Shown: positions 9,739 through 20,079, numbered from the stretch's first letter. The stretch is 27,579 bases of DNA from Ophiothrix spiculata (GCA_000969725.1 JXSR01S060513.1); one strand, 5' to 3'. Notes: generated by a model from the sequence alone, not told the origin. Numbers and translations are program-made.

Positions 9739-9803
9739 TTTGTCAGGTGGTGCAGTCTGCAACCCCCCCCCCCCCACACACACCGTGTCCATACACTGTT
9801 CTT

Positions 9804-10311
9804 GGGTGATTACATGATTCAAAAATGCAGCCTTCACCAAACACATTATGGTAGATGCAAATACATTTTAATTTTGAGAATTAAATCATCTATGTTTGGA
9901 AACATTGTCATTGAATTGATATTTTGTCTTCTTACTCTAAATACTTAAGCAAGAATGGGTAAGGATATATGTGCTTATCTTAAGGAGCAATGAAATCTGT
10001 CAGACGAGGATGTAATGTCAAAAATTGCCCATTGTTTGCACCATGCACTTGTGAAATTTAGATCAAAATGGTTTCCCTGAAGTCAGTCATAAAGCTCAAA
10101 TCGTTGCAAATTTGTACCATGTGTATTGGAAAGGAATCAGCAGATGGTTTGCGATGAGGTCTCACGCATCCATTTAGGAAGGCGTTAGTTTTTACTACAA
10201 AAGTTGTTGAATGCAGCCTTTGGTGTCAGTGTGTGTTGAGGTTTGACAATCTCAGTATCCCACATTAGTCTCATACCCTGTCGCGTTTGTCATTTGTTTG
10301 TTGATGAAATG
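9804..10311 (+). repeat. Local tandem duplication in copy A, unit 2
   Basis: This restarts GGGTGATTACATGATTCAAA 512 bases after unit 1. It carries about 100 extra bases at 9905-10010 and is otherwise closer to copy B's unit (shared GGAAAGGAATCAG, GGAAGGCGTTAG). Between the units lies a C-run/CA microsatellite (about 9763-9783). Confidence 0.9.
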
Positions 10312-10433
10312 AACCCTTAGCCAAAGGAGCTTCGATTATTTGTTCAATAATGTTTGATGAAGAGCCACAATAATTGTGCTTGATATAGTCTGATGTGTCA
10401 AAAAGTGGCACAGTGTGTGCATGTTATACATTA

Positions 10434-11360
10434 CACGGTTGCTCATATAGTTGGAATAAAAATATTTTTACCACTTTGTTATGTAAAGGTCACTTTATGA
10501 GGAAAATATCTGGAAACCTATGTTGCTTTTGGTCAGATTTGATAGGTAATCTTGTTGGGTGTGAAATGGAACCCCGAAAGTGATCAATTTTCTCATGTAC
10601 CGGTAAAGGGGCAACAACACAAATGGGTCAAAAACGTGATTTTTAGGTCAAATTTGATTTGAACCCGCCTTGTTCAAGGTCACTTCTCTACTCAAGTTGA
10701 GTTGTCATATGGAATGTTTATCTGTGATAAAGTGATAAACAGGTGATTGAATGTCTTGGTCACGCTTGACTGCGCCAAGAGAATGCATGGAAGCAAAGCA
10801 CAAAATGATCCTTTAACGCCCATCAATTTACAAAAATAGGGTTTTGCTGAACGTGGAATGGTTCCCGGCGGTATATGACAGTAAGTTACAAGGTTTTGAA
10901 GATGTCATATACCGCCAGGGACCATTCCATGTTCAGCACAACACCATTTTTGTAAATCTTTGTAAATTGAGGGGCGTTTATGGGTCATTTTGTGCTTTGC
11001 TTCCAAGCATTCTCTTGGCGCAGTCAAGCGAGACCCAAGACATTTATTCACCTGCTTATCATTATATTACAGATAAACATTCCATATGAACACTCAACGT
11101 GAATAGAGAAGTGACCTTGAACAAGGCGGGGTCAAATCAAATTTACACTAAAAATCATGTTTTTGACCCATTTTTGTCGTTGCTCCCTTACCAGTACATT
11201 AGAAAATTGGTCACATTCGGAGTTCCATTTCACAACCAACAAGATTACCTATCAAATCTGACCAAAAGCAACATACGTTTCCAGATATTTTCCTCATAAG
11301 TTGAGCTTTACATAAAAAAGTATTAAAAATATTTTAATTCCAACTATATGAGCAACCGTG
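10434..11360. mobile_element. 927-bp palindromic (foldback) element with TA target duplication
   Basis: The left arm, 10434-10880, and right arm, 10903-11360, are near-complete inverted copies of each other around a 22-base centre (10881-10902). Ends are CACGGTTGCTCATATAG and CTATATGAGCAACCGTG, flanked by TA at 10432-10433 and 11361-11362. Copy B has the empty site ACATTATAATG at 25588-25598, exactly the A flanks with one TA removed. There is no transposase frame; open frames inside (such as 10844-11089) are by-products of the arms and begin without ATG. Such an element would fold into a very long hairpin as RNA or single-stranded DNA. Confidence 0.92.
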
Positions 11361-11582
11361 TATAATGTTGTTAAAATTACATAATATGTAAAAACTTCGT
11401 ATCTTAATCATGTCTCATCAGTTTCTTCCATGTATTCAATTTTTCTTTTCATTTCATTTCTTTTCTTTCATTCTTTTTTTGAAGTTCATAATAAGTCTGT
11501 CAAAAAGTACTACATATATGTGACACTAGGGCCTGCTCGAGGAACTTTGTCCTCTGATGGTCTTTTGCAATTTTAATTATTG

Positions 11583-11700
11583 CGAGTGAATGAATGAATG
11601 GATTATAGAATGAATGAATGAATGAGTAAGAAGGAAGGAGAAAAAGGAGGAAGGAGGAAAAGATGACACGAAGGAAAATAGGAAAAAGGGAAAGGAGGAT
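11583..11700 (+). repeat. GAAT / GGAA simple repeat (copy A)
   Basis: Imperfect GAAT tetranucleotides followed by purine-rich GGAA/GGAG repeats. The matching tract in copy B lies at 25808-25935. The open frame at 25848-26051 in copy B starts in this low-complexity tract. Confidence 0.9.
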
Positions 11701-11821
11701 GAATTAACGAGTAGCCTTTCTTGCAGTGCAGAAGTAAAAGGGAAGTAAAGTCTGGTAATTTTTTTTGAACAATTTTACCAAAATGCTATATATACTGTAT
11801 TCGTATGTGATCATGATGACA

Positions 11822-11877
11822 GTGTATTTGATCTTAAATTTGCCAATTCTCGCTCGTCTATCTTTATTATAAGGTAA
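11822..11877 (+). other. Possible exon edge with consensus donor (copy A)
   Basis: ATTATAAG|GTAAGTAC matches the animal 5' splice consensus, and the frame before it stays open in both copies (VFDLKFANSRSSIFIIR in A, VFDLKFANSRSSSFIIR in B). Differences between copies include both synonymous and non-synonymous changes and no indel near the donor. No acceptor or protein family is evident. The neighbouring simple repeat argues against a long exon. Confidence 0.2.
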
Positions 11878-12540
11878 GTACTACCATCCAAAGAGATAGG
11901 TCTGCGATTTAGAAATCAATCGTAAAATGTTGATCGAAAGAACCAAATCAATACAAATCTACTCACACCTCACTCCCCTCTGATATCAACCATTATAATA
12001 AAGTTGCCTTTGACTAAAATTGCTATCAGGTTAACCAATGTGCTCATATCTGCCTCGCAAAGGAAGAACGTAGTATATGCAGTTGAGATTACATGCCAGG
12101 TACTTTCTTTTGGCTTGAGGGATTTCTGCAGAGATAAGAAGATGATCAATGATGCTCTTATTATGTACATACAACTTTCTAGCATGCATGGAAGTGAATT
12201 GAAGTTATTGGATGGCTAATAGAAGTATCTGTCTGACTGAAAGTAGCGGTGTAATATCAGTTAAATTTGTGACCTACCAAAAGTAATGGATGATTTGAGT
12301 CAAATAACGTCTTGGCATGTAAGTCTGATGAAATCATGCTTTGCTGAAGCCCGGTGAAATAGGAGACCTAAATTAGATGATTTTGCTGATTCTGTGAAAT
12401 ATAAACATCATATTCTATATTCCTCAAAGCATAGGTTAAAATTAAATCAAATATAATTTATTTCTACACTATGGCTTTATTAATGTCGCGATCATTGTGA
12501 CGAGTGATCGAAATGCATCAAGGAATGGTGATATCAATAA

Positions 12541-12985
12541 ATCAAAAGATATCAATAGTATAGCCTATCAGAATATTTTAAAACAAAATACAATAAAAAT
12601 GTTACAGCCTAGTATTTGGAGAAGACATTTAATCGGACTCCAAAATAGTCTACATTTTTAACAGTTTGATATCAAATGAGGTTTCTAATTATTTAGTAAC
12701 TACTTGTTTTTTAATATAAAGATGGTCATAAAAAGAAGGGAAAATAAAACAATAACTGAATTCATTTGAAATATAGAAAGCTCAACTGACACAATTTAAA
12801 GAGCCTCATTTTGGTTTCTTGACATTATGCTTACACAGAGACGATTCTGATTGTAGTTAGAACAACAAAATAATTTGAAACTTATCCGCATAACATTTCT
12901 ATTTTCGTTAGGAGATATCGCACCATACATTATTCGAGGTAATCAAAATGATACAAGTGCTTATTAATTAGAGAATAAAAGATAA
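12541..12985 (+). repeat. First of three copies of a 450-550-bp block
   Basis: Words such as GAAATATAGAAAGCTCAA, GACATTATGCTT and CAAAATGATACAAGTG order this block with 14519-15075 and 26630-27205. This first copy is the most diverged on its right side and stops near 12985, just before the 71-bp tandem. No coding frame. Confidence 0.8.
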
Positions 12986-12990
12986 GATTT

Positions 12991-13131
12991 CTTGTTTTGC
13001 CTGTCATCTATCGTCTCATAATGGATGGGCGTACATTATTTTGAGTAATGGGTGCCCCCGTCTTGTTTTGCCTGTCATCTATCGTCTCATAATGGATGGG
13101 CGTACATTATTTTGAGTAATGGGTGCCCCCG
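12991..13131 (+). repeat. Two perfect 71-bp tandem units at the left edge of the gap
   Basis: CTTGTTTTGCCTGTCATCTA begins at 12991 and again at 13062. The two units agree base for base through GGGTGCCCCCG. Such identity next to a gap may be an assembly artefact (overlapping contig ends not merged) or a real recent tandem duplication. No similar unit is seen in copy B. Confidence 0.9.
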
Positions 13132-13161
13132 CAGGGGGTGCCCATTACGAAAAAATAATGT
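13102..13161. repeat. Hairpin at the left gap edge
   Basis: ACATTATTTTGAGTAATGGG and CCCCC on the left face GGGGG, CCCATTAC and AAAATAATGT on the right, around a GC centre. This gives an imperfect stem of almost 30 bases that ends exactly where the N run starts. It could be the tip of a longer inverted repeat hidden in the gap. Confidence 0.75.
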
Positions 13162-14106
13162 NNNNNNNNNNNNNNNNNNNNNNNNNNNNNNNNNNNNNNN
13201 NNNNNNNNNNNNNNNNNNNNNNNNNNNNNNNNNNNNNNNNNNNNNNNNNNNNNNNNNNNNNNNNNNNNNNNNNNNNNNNNNNNNNNNNNNNNNNNNNNNN
13301 NNNNNNNNNNNNNNNNNNNNNNNNNNNNNNNNNNNNNNNNNNNNNNNNNNNNNNNNNNNNNNNNNNNNNNNNNNNNNNNNNNNNNNNNNNNNNNNNNNNN
13401 NNNNNNNNNNNNNNNNNNNNNNNNNNNNNNNNNNNNNNNNNNNNNNNNNNNNNNNNNNNNNNNNNNNNNNNNNNNNNNNNNNNNNNNNNNNNNNNNNNNN
13501 NNNNNNNNNNNNNNNNNNNNNNNNNNNNNNNNNNNNNNNNNNNNNNNNNNNNNNNNNNNNNNNNNNNNNNNNNNNNNNNNNNNNNNNNNNNNNNNNNNNN
13601 NNNNNNNNNNNNNNNNNNNNNNNNNNNNNNNNNNNNNNNNNNNNNNNNNNNNNNNNNNNNNNNNNNNNNNNNNNNNNNNNNNNNNNNNNNNNNNNNNNNN
13701 NNNNNNNNNNNNNNNNNNNNNNNNNNNNNNNNNNNNNNNNNNNNNNNNNNNNNNNNNNNNNNNNNNNNNNNNNNNNNNNNNNNNNNNNNNNNNNNNNNNN
13801 NNNNNNNNNNNNNNNNNNNNNNNNNNNNNNNNNNNNNNNNNNNNNNNNNNNNNNNNNNNNNNNNNNNNNNNNNNNNNNNNNNNNNNNNNNNNNNNNNNNN
13901 NNNNNNNNNNNNNNNNNNNNNNNNNNNNNNNNNNNNNNNNNNNNNNNNNNNNNNNNNNNNNNNNNNNNNNNNNNNNNNNNNNNNNNNNNNNNNNNNNNNN
14001 NNNNNNNNNNNNNNNNNNNNNNNNNNNNNNNNNNNNNNNNNNNNNNNNNNNNNNNNNNNNNNNNNNNNNNNNNNNNNNNNNNNNNNNNNNNNNNNNNNNN
14101 NNNNNN
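13162..14106. other. Assembly gap (945 N)
   Basis: The sequence is unknown here. Frames that appear to cross this stretch are only N translated as unknown residues. Both edges carry palindromic or tandem sequence, which probably explains the failure to assemble. Confidence 1.
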
Positions 14107-14284
14107 AACAGACTAACTTAAAACTAGTCAAGCAAGTAAAATGAGACTAGTCCAGCATGCTTGACTAGGCTAAGTTAATCATCCTTGTTAGTCCAGCAAT
14201 AAAGACTAACTTAAAGCTAGTCTAGATGTGTACCGTCTGGACTAGCTTAAAGTTAGTCACACTGACCAGTTTAGGTTTTCAGTG
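14107..14284. mobile_element. Right end of an inverted-repeat element emerging from the assembly gap
   Basis: The right terminus GGTTTTCAGTG is followed by TA (14285-14286), the mirror of a CACTGAAAACC start, similar in style to the CACTG ends at 7827-8198. Internally a 19-base word recurs in both orientations: GACTAACTTAAAACTAGTC (14111-14129), GACTAACTTAAAGCTAGTC (14204-14222) and its near-complement GACTAGCTTAAAGTTAGTC (14240-14258), with a decayed version at 14163-14180. The left part is hidden in the N run. The repeated palindromic words may have caused the gap. Confidence 0.55.
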
Positions 14285-14286
14285 TA

Positions 14287-14518
14287 GTCCGTAGTTGAAG
14301 GTGTAGTGCAAGGATTCTGAATTAAATATGTTGACGAACCATTAAGGACAAACACCAGTTCAAAAATTCATCTTGGAGGGCCAAATCAAGACCTTTTCCT
14401 ATGCTTGTCCCAATACCTTTGCATTCCAAAAGCAATTGAAGGGCCAAATCATAGACCTGGCCGAATTAAAAAGTTGGCGGACAGGATTTGAAGGCCGGGT
14501 GTAGTGCTATTCTAAATA
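14287..14518. other. Unique stretch between gap-edge element and repeat block
   Basis: AGGGCCAAATC followed by a short GACC-containing tail occurs twice (14377 and 14440), a small direct repeat. Nothing else is recognised. Confidence 0.5.
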
Positions 14519-15075
14519 ATGCAAAAGCATAGTTGTCGGGACGGTTGTAGAGTTATAGAAAAGACACTTCATCCGCCTCCAAAAAGGCCTACATTTGTAA
14601 ATTTAAATTTACAATTGTAGTGTCTGTTTCTCTTTTATACAGAAAGAGGGGAACTCACCAAAAATGACTGAATTGATTTGAAATATAGAAAGCTCAATTA
14701 AAACACCTCAGACTCCATTTTGTTTTCTTAATAGACATTTCATTATGCTTCGACAAATAATGTCTCTGATTGCATTTAAAAAAAAAAAATTAGTGATAAT
14801 TTAAGCGTAAAATTCAATTTTAAGAGAAACCATACATTATCCGAGATCATCAAAATGAAACAAGTGTTTATTTTACTTTTCGTAGTACTGAAGCAAAATC
14901 TACCTCGTATACTTTATCTAAACCAAAAGAAAACAAATTGTTTTGTTTGCATCTTAGCTTAGCTTCTCCAGTTTATTCGATCATTTGAATTCACAGTAAC
15001 AGTCCTGCTAATGAAATTATTTTGATATATTTTTTAGCATTGTACACGTATACATTTTGGTAATTTGAAAATCAC
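14519..15075 (+). repeat. Second of three copies of a 450-550-bp block
   Basis: This is closest to 26630-27205, with which it shares CATTATGCTTCGACAAATAA, CCGAGATCATCAAAATGA and CATTTGAATTCACAGTA. The homology continues to about 15075, where both leave alignment. It therefore marks the right boundary of the larger duplicated unit. No coding frame. Confidence 0.85.
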
Positions 15076-15984
15076 TTATAACGTTTAATAATAATAAAAG
15101 CAAAAACAAAATGTTTACAACCAACACTCCAATTTTCTCTAAATGATAAATGCAGTGTTATACAACGGATCGATCTTAGCTCTTATGTATCTAAAAAGCT
15201 TTGAAAATACATGTTTACATACAATGATTATAGCATTTTTTAGTATTTTATATATTTTAATCATTTAAATACGATAAAACGCAGAGTCTTGGTATCTCTG
15301 TAACACATATAACTAGGGTACATATCTATCTTATGTAAATAGGAAAATCTTCTAGACCTTAACCTCTCCGATTTAGGGGCGTTTGAACAAAAAGGGGGCA
15401 ACTCGTCCCACCCTCTCTTATATTTCAAATCTCTTTTGAATGGTTCAATCATATTAAGTACACACCTTCATACACGTTACAAAAATGTAGTGCAATCAGC
15501 TCTGACATAGGGAGTCAATTTGGAATCAAGTAATGTGCCCTTATGTCTTACTATTAAACTGTGTAACATCAAATCAAATGAGTGTTCAAATTAATAAATG
15601 AATCACTAAATTTAAGACAAATATTCATAATTGCATCTTGGTTATTAAGTCAAATGATGGAAACAGACTCTAGATGTTACGGACAGGGCTTCATTAAGCA
15701 ATTTTATAAAGGCGTAAATTAAATCATTTCCTAATTGGCCATTTTATTCTCAACCATAAACATGAAAGCTCAATAGCATTTTTCATACCTTAATAAAAAT
15801 AATAATTCAATCAGATTCATTTATTTCCTTGAGTTTGAAAATAAGAAAAGGCGAAATTTTGTCGGATAATTCACAAGTCAGATCTAAAATGTTGATAATA
15901 ATAAAGAGAAAAGTCTGAATTTTGTTGTTCATCACTACACGCCTTTCTTGCCTTTCTGTTTTCCACTGATACATGTAATTGACG
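15076..15984. other. Spacer between duplicated units, no gene seen
   Basis: AT-rich DNA without counterpart in the rest of the window. The minus-strand frame at 15261-15452 does not resemble any family I know and is not supported by a second copy. Confidence 0.5.
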
Positions 15985-16240
15985 ATATCAGAATAAAAAT
16001 GTTGAGAAAAAAGTTTTCAATACTTTACTAAAGTGCAGATACAACTAGGACTTTATTAGTCACATGTTTACTAGATATAATATTATAATATTCCGATGGT
16101 TAAGACTTCCAGGATATTTAGAATAAAAATGTTGAGAAAAATGTTTTCAATACTTAATAAAGTTCAGATACAACAAGAACATTATTAGTCACATGTTTGC
16201 CAGATATGATATACAATGTACAGATTGTTAGAATTTTTAG
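15985..16240 (+). repeat. Short tandem repeat at the left edge of copy B (period about 130 bp)
   Basis: The phrase GAATAAAAATGTTGAGAAAA, followed by an ACTTTATTAGTCACATGTTT-like stretch, occurs at about 15991 and again at about 16121. In copy A the related phrase GGTTAAGACTTCCAGGA occurs at about 13 and again at 117. So the start of the duplicated unit is itself built from a short imperfect tandem repeat, which could have promoted unequal exchange. That role is inference. Confidence 0.75.
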
Positions 16241-16891
16241 GATATTTCAGTCATAATATACCGAAATGTCTACTTATTGTGAAATTTCCAAGATCAATTT
16301 AAAACACAGTTTGTTTGAACATGTTGAACTGAACAAAAAATGAAATCATATACTCGTAGTATAAATTTTGATCAAAAGGGGGAAAAAGTAATGTACAACG
16401 AACTTCTGTAATCGGAAATTGGAAGTTTCTGATGTTGTTTCGATGTTTAGATAAACTATCTATCTTGTTCTATCCATAACAAAATAGTATTATTCTTTTG
16501 TTTTCATGTTGTGGCGTCATAAGGAAACAATCAACTAATGGAGTATAATTTTACATGCTATTACGTGTACGTTATTCCTAATGGTTTAGATTAGAAACAG
16601 GCAAAATTTACAAACCAATATGCCAGGAATTTGGTGCAATTTCTTTGATAAATATTTTGCATAAAACGCTAATTACTCATAGCGTAATTTTTGAAATTTC
16701 CACAAATCTCTGACATGTCTTTTTACTACAATATTTCCCAAGCGATGATACTTTATCTAAACACCGGATCAGAATTAACGCGCACTGCTCAGCTTAGAGA
16801 CTGCGAACCATGCGGACTAAGCCATAATGACAGATGGCGCAAACTTGCTCGTGGGAATTAAATGGGCAATTTGTCATTTACGACGGTAAAA

Positions 16892-16981
16892 ATTTGCATA
16901 ATTGATTAACTATCCAATCGGTAGTGTGAAATAAGATGACGTCACGATGCATTGACCAATGATATGATCTCATGAGCCATG
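16892..16981 (+). promoter_or_regulatory. Promoter-like module, copy B: octamer, CCAAT, CRE, CCAAT, Kozak ATG
   Basis: This is the counterpart of 758-847. The octamer ATTTGCAT is at 16892-16899, CCAAT at 16914-16918, TGACGTCA at 16937-16944, CCAAT at 16956-16960 and ATG at 16979-16981 in GAGCCATGGC context. The TATA-like TATAAAT of copy A reads TAAAAAT here, so that element is not kept. The frame from the ATG continues 17 codons to TGA at 17030-17032, longer than in copy A because of a small indel after the twelfth codon. The first 12 residues (MADCADNNGVES) are the same in both copies. Spacing between motifs is unchanged between copies. Confidence 0.45.
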
Positions 16982-17186
16982 GCAGACTGCGCAGACAATA
17001 ATGGAGTAGAATCTTTAAATGCTTTAAAATGAGATACGGTGTGTTGATATTGGAAACGCACGAATTAAGACAGTATGCGAGAAACGCTCTAGAACTCAAG
17101 GTATCTGGCAACCATGCTTATCTCAATTGATTTCACATTAATGAAAAACAAATCTGAAGAAATGGACATATCCCATTGGAACAATA

Positions 17187-17631
17187 TGTGACCCGTCATA
17201 TCAAAAGGTACCTTAAGGGTGGCAAAATCAAAATCAATTTTTTGGTCTAATCTTAAAGCCGAGACTTCAAGCTTTAGAATGACACCTTGCTTTTGGTTAT
17301 TGGATGTTCGATTGTAAAGTTACATTGACATTGGTAAAAGGCATCGGTCTGATTCAGAAAACTATCGTTCTGAGAAAATCATGTTTAACATTTCTGTACT
17401 GGTAAAACTTCAATGGGGAAAGGATTTTTATATCGATTTTTAAAACATTTGTCTGATGTTTTTGATGTTGAAACCTGTTTAATATGATAGAATACACTTC
17501 AAAGGTAACATTTCTGATGAAATTAGAAATTCGACCTTGGATGTGATTTTTGATTACGCTCAGCTTCAATGGCCCGTATCTCGTAATTTACTATGCCGGT
17601 ATTAAGGTACCTTTAGATATGACGGGACACA
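17187..17631. mobile_element. Non-autonomous TA-target element with about 30-bp TIRs (MITE-like)
   Basis: The left end TGTGACCCGTCATATCAAAA and the reverse complement of the right end (TGTGTCCCGTCATATCTAAA) match at about nine of ten positions, continuing through GGTACCTTA. TA flanks both ends. Copy A holds the uninterrupted target at about 1039-1046, so the insertion happened after the duplication (or was lost cleanly from A). There is no open frame for a transposase; the 445-bp length and the TA duplication fit a miniature element mobilised by a Tc1/mariner-type transposase. Inside, a stretch around 17254-17285 resembles the reverse complement of about 9060-9095 in the 8740-9163 element, so the two are probably related families. 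Confidence 0.88.
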
Positions 17632-17721
17632 TATATAATAGGAATAAATTCAAAATGACATTTCTATATTTTGATGTTGAGTAACTCCTCAACTCCATTC
17701 TTGCTGAGAGGATTTCTCCTG

Positions 17722-17777
17722 TCACGTGATTAAAAGACTTTGCTGTCGACAAGTATAACTCAAAAAGGAAGGTATGT
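17722..17777 (+). promoter_or_regulatory. E-box TCACGTGA and consensus splice donor (copy B)
   Basis: This is the counterpart of 1131-1186. TCACGTGA is at 17722-17729 and the donor GGAAG|GTATGT has its junction at 17771/17772. The single change in the donor (C to T at the fourth intron base) keeps it within consensus. The element at 17187-17631 sits between this site and the promoter-like module and would lengthen any first exon or leader in copy B by 445 bases. Confidence 0.3.
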
Positions 17778-18577
17778 GAAGCTTTTTTAATATTGTTGGA
17801 TTCGTTCTTTCTAAAATGACCATCACAATATGTTTTAGCGATCGGACAAGCTTACAAAATCGATCAAAGTATACAAAAAAATCCAAATTGCCGATCATTT
17901 TGTATAAATAAAAGACACATCTTTCAATTTATATTCTAGTCTATTGTAAATTAACTTGTATTAGATAAATATGTACAATGACGAAGCAGGCAGATGAAAA
18001 GAGATTGTAAAATAAGCCAATTTAATAAAAACTTCAACAATAAAAATATATAAGTATTTTGTATATCAGAATTGAAATAATCAATTGTCTTATCGAAAAC
18101 TTACTAGTATTTAATAAATACCCACTCTTGAAAGTAAAATAGTGAAATAGTTTTCAGTTTTCTGTACAAAAGTTAAGATTATTTCTTTATTTACCATGAG
18201 AGTTTTTGATTCACTGACATGACTGAGTACTTAAGGGTTCAAAAAAGTGTCAAAATTCCAAACACTAAAGTGTCGTCTACTTTAAGCAATACATCGACTA
18301 TCTTCAATTTATAACGAATTTGTGCAAACATCGTCGACACGTTTAGCAAGGAAGATAAAAACACAAGAGAGCCTAACACATCAGCAGGGAAGGAAAAGGC
18401 GTAAGGAAACATTACACACAAAGATTGTAAAGGTTTTTTTTTTGTATGGGACACACTGTACTTTCTCATGTTCTCATCAAATCCACAAGAGGTCAATGTC
18501 ACCTCTCAAGATACGCCAACTTGTCATCTGATTACTGAATAATCTAGGTTCTGTCTTCCGGTTGAAGAGATATCAAT

Positions 18578-18745
18578 GATATCTTATTTACTCTCTCATA
18601 TTTTTGATATCTTATTTACTCTCTCATACTTTTGATATCTTAACTACTCTCTCATACTTTTGATATCTTAATAACTCTCTCATATTTTTGATATCTTAAT
18701 TACTTTCTCATATTTTTGATATCTTATTTACTCTCTCATATTTTT
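18578..18745 (+). repeat. 28-bp minisatellite, six units (copy B)
   Basis: The unit GATATCTTATTTACTCTCTC plus ATACTTTT or ATATTTTT starts at 18578, 18606, 18634, 18662, 18690 and 18718, a strict 28-base period with a few substitutions between units. Copy A keeps a single unit at 3041-3068, so the array expanded in B after the duplication or contracted in A. Confidence 0.93.
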
Positions 18746-19339
18746 TACTGATCATCACTTGTATTCTTTGCGGAGGCCTTTTCTGCAATTGTGCAATAAT
18801 GAATAAGGGCCTTCTATGGTTCTTATAAAACATCCGTGGATTACAATATAACAAGGGTTTGGTTGTACTTAGTAATGAATACATAATGTCTATAATTCCT
18901 CGAAATTGTTACTAGTATATTGGCTATGCGATCTATTAATTTCAGAATTAGTCTTAAAGATTTAGACTTACTCTAAAATGTAGTTGACATAAAATCCAAG
19001 CATTTTTTTTCATAATATTGATGATCACCAAATGTTGGTAGATGGATTTTTTGAATTCATATCTGAGATTCATACCCACCATTGTCCAATTCAGACTAAA
19101 CCTAAGACATGCAAATAACGAACAAATCATTTTTCTACTAAAATATTTATTTATACACTTAATGGCAGCGCTGCTTAATGGTATTTGTAACCAATTTAGA
19201 ACAATTATTTGTTTATCATACGTAATATCTACACAGAAATAAGTATAAATATTTGATTGCAAGTTCGTCAAAGTCACAAAACTGTCAAATTATTACTCAT
19301 CGATTTCTTATTCTCAGTGTTGGGTAAGCTGATCATATA

Positions 19340-19587
19340 TGTGGCTTTCCAGCGCAGCCCGTATGAGCCGTAAATGCAAGAAACTTCATTTTGCGCTACA
19401 GGTGATAATACATGTCAAGGTCGTAATTTGCCGAAATTGATTTTTTTTTACATATTCACGATCCTTATGCTTACTACAAAATACTAGCAAAGTTTTATTT
19501 CAACAAAATTATAGGAAATGTGAAATAAATCTGCATATTTTTAAGACAATCAACATAAAATATAGGGCTTACTGATCTTTGAACGCG
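19340..19587 (+). mobile_element. Truncated copy of the 8740-9163 element family, copy B
   Basis: From about 19340 (TGTGGCTTTCCAGC) to GAACGCGG near 19587 this follows 8740-8982 closely, including shared words such as CTTCATTTTGCGCTACAGGT and ATATAGGGCTTACT. The right half and right TIR are missing; the next bases are an A-rich AAAC/AAAT microsatellite. The insertion point is after GATCATA, which copy A has uninterrupted at 3503-3509, but A and B do not realign until about 3945/19878. The right-hand loss therefore came with a larger rearrangement. Confidence 0.8.
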
Positions 19588-20079
19588 GCAAAAAGTAAAT
19601 ACAGTATTAAAAATAAACAATAAACAAACAAACAAAAAAACAAAAAAATCTTCAAACAATATACATGTATGTGACAAATGCTATATCGCAATAATGTTAA
19701 ATGTTTTTATAGCATTTTTTGATAATTATGTAATTTATTATTTTAATCAATATTGTTTCTGTGAAGTTACTATTGGAATTCTGTAATTTGGATTTCTTTC
19801 GATATTAACAAAATCAAATGTATAATTCCCAAGATTGTTTAGAAATTGAAAGTATGATTTTACATGTACATGATGTATGAGAGGAAAACAGATTTCCAGT
19901 TATACGCCCAGTATCTATAATTTATCTAAACTTTTTCCAATAGACGTATAATCTTGGTGATCCTAAATGAAACAGATTAACTCTCAATCTCATGACTGTA
20001 CTATTTCATGTCTTTTGACTCAAAATGATCCCGTTTTACGTATTCAAGTCGTGCAATATTGCAGGTGCATGTTCACAGT

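Larger units (their letters stand above)
1..12310 (+). repeat. Left copy (A) of a large tandem segmental duplication
   Basis: Nearly all of this stretch can be laid, in the same order and orientation, on 16085-26470. Example anchors are 600-870 with 16735-17005 (about 12 differences in 273 bases by hand), 5129-5284 with 21808-21963 (5 differences in 156) and 12004-12190 with 26178-26364. The left edge lies outside the window. The offset between copies falls from about 16.1 kb at the left to about 14.2 kb at the right because each copy has its own insertions and deletions. Copy A has its own segments at about 1806-2951, 3509-3948, 4535-4745, 7432-8660, 8740-9163, 9739-10311 and 10434-11360. 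No recognisable gene spans it. Confidence 0.93.

Noticed and set aside
9500..9846. Overlapping frames of 105 and 75 codons
   Set aside because: They cover a C-run/CA microsatellite and a local tandem repeat, and the other copies of the repeat do not keep the frames.
10844..11299. Frames inside the palindromic element
   Set aside because: They translate the inverted arm, have no ATG start in the first case, and show no transposase motif.
12004..12219. 71-residue open frame also open in copy B (26178-26396)
   Set aside because: The first codon is TTG, not ATG. About a dozen differences between the copies change amino acids and only about one is silent, the opposite of protein conservation. 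The block is conserved DNA but not a conserved protein in this frame.
13052..14144. Long open frames of over 300 codons across the middle
   Set aside because: They are almost entirely the N run, with no real sequence behind them.
18954..19277. 107-codon minus-strand frame
   Set aside because: It has an AT-rich composition and opposes another open frame on the + strand; the copy A counterpart (about 3220-3490) is broken by indels.
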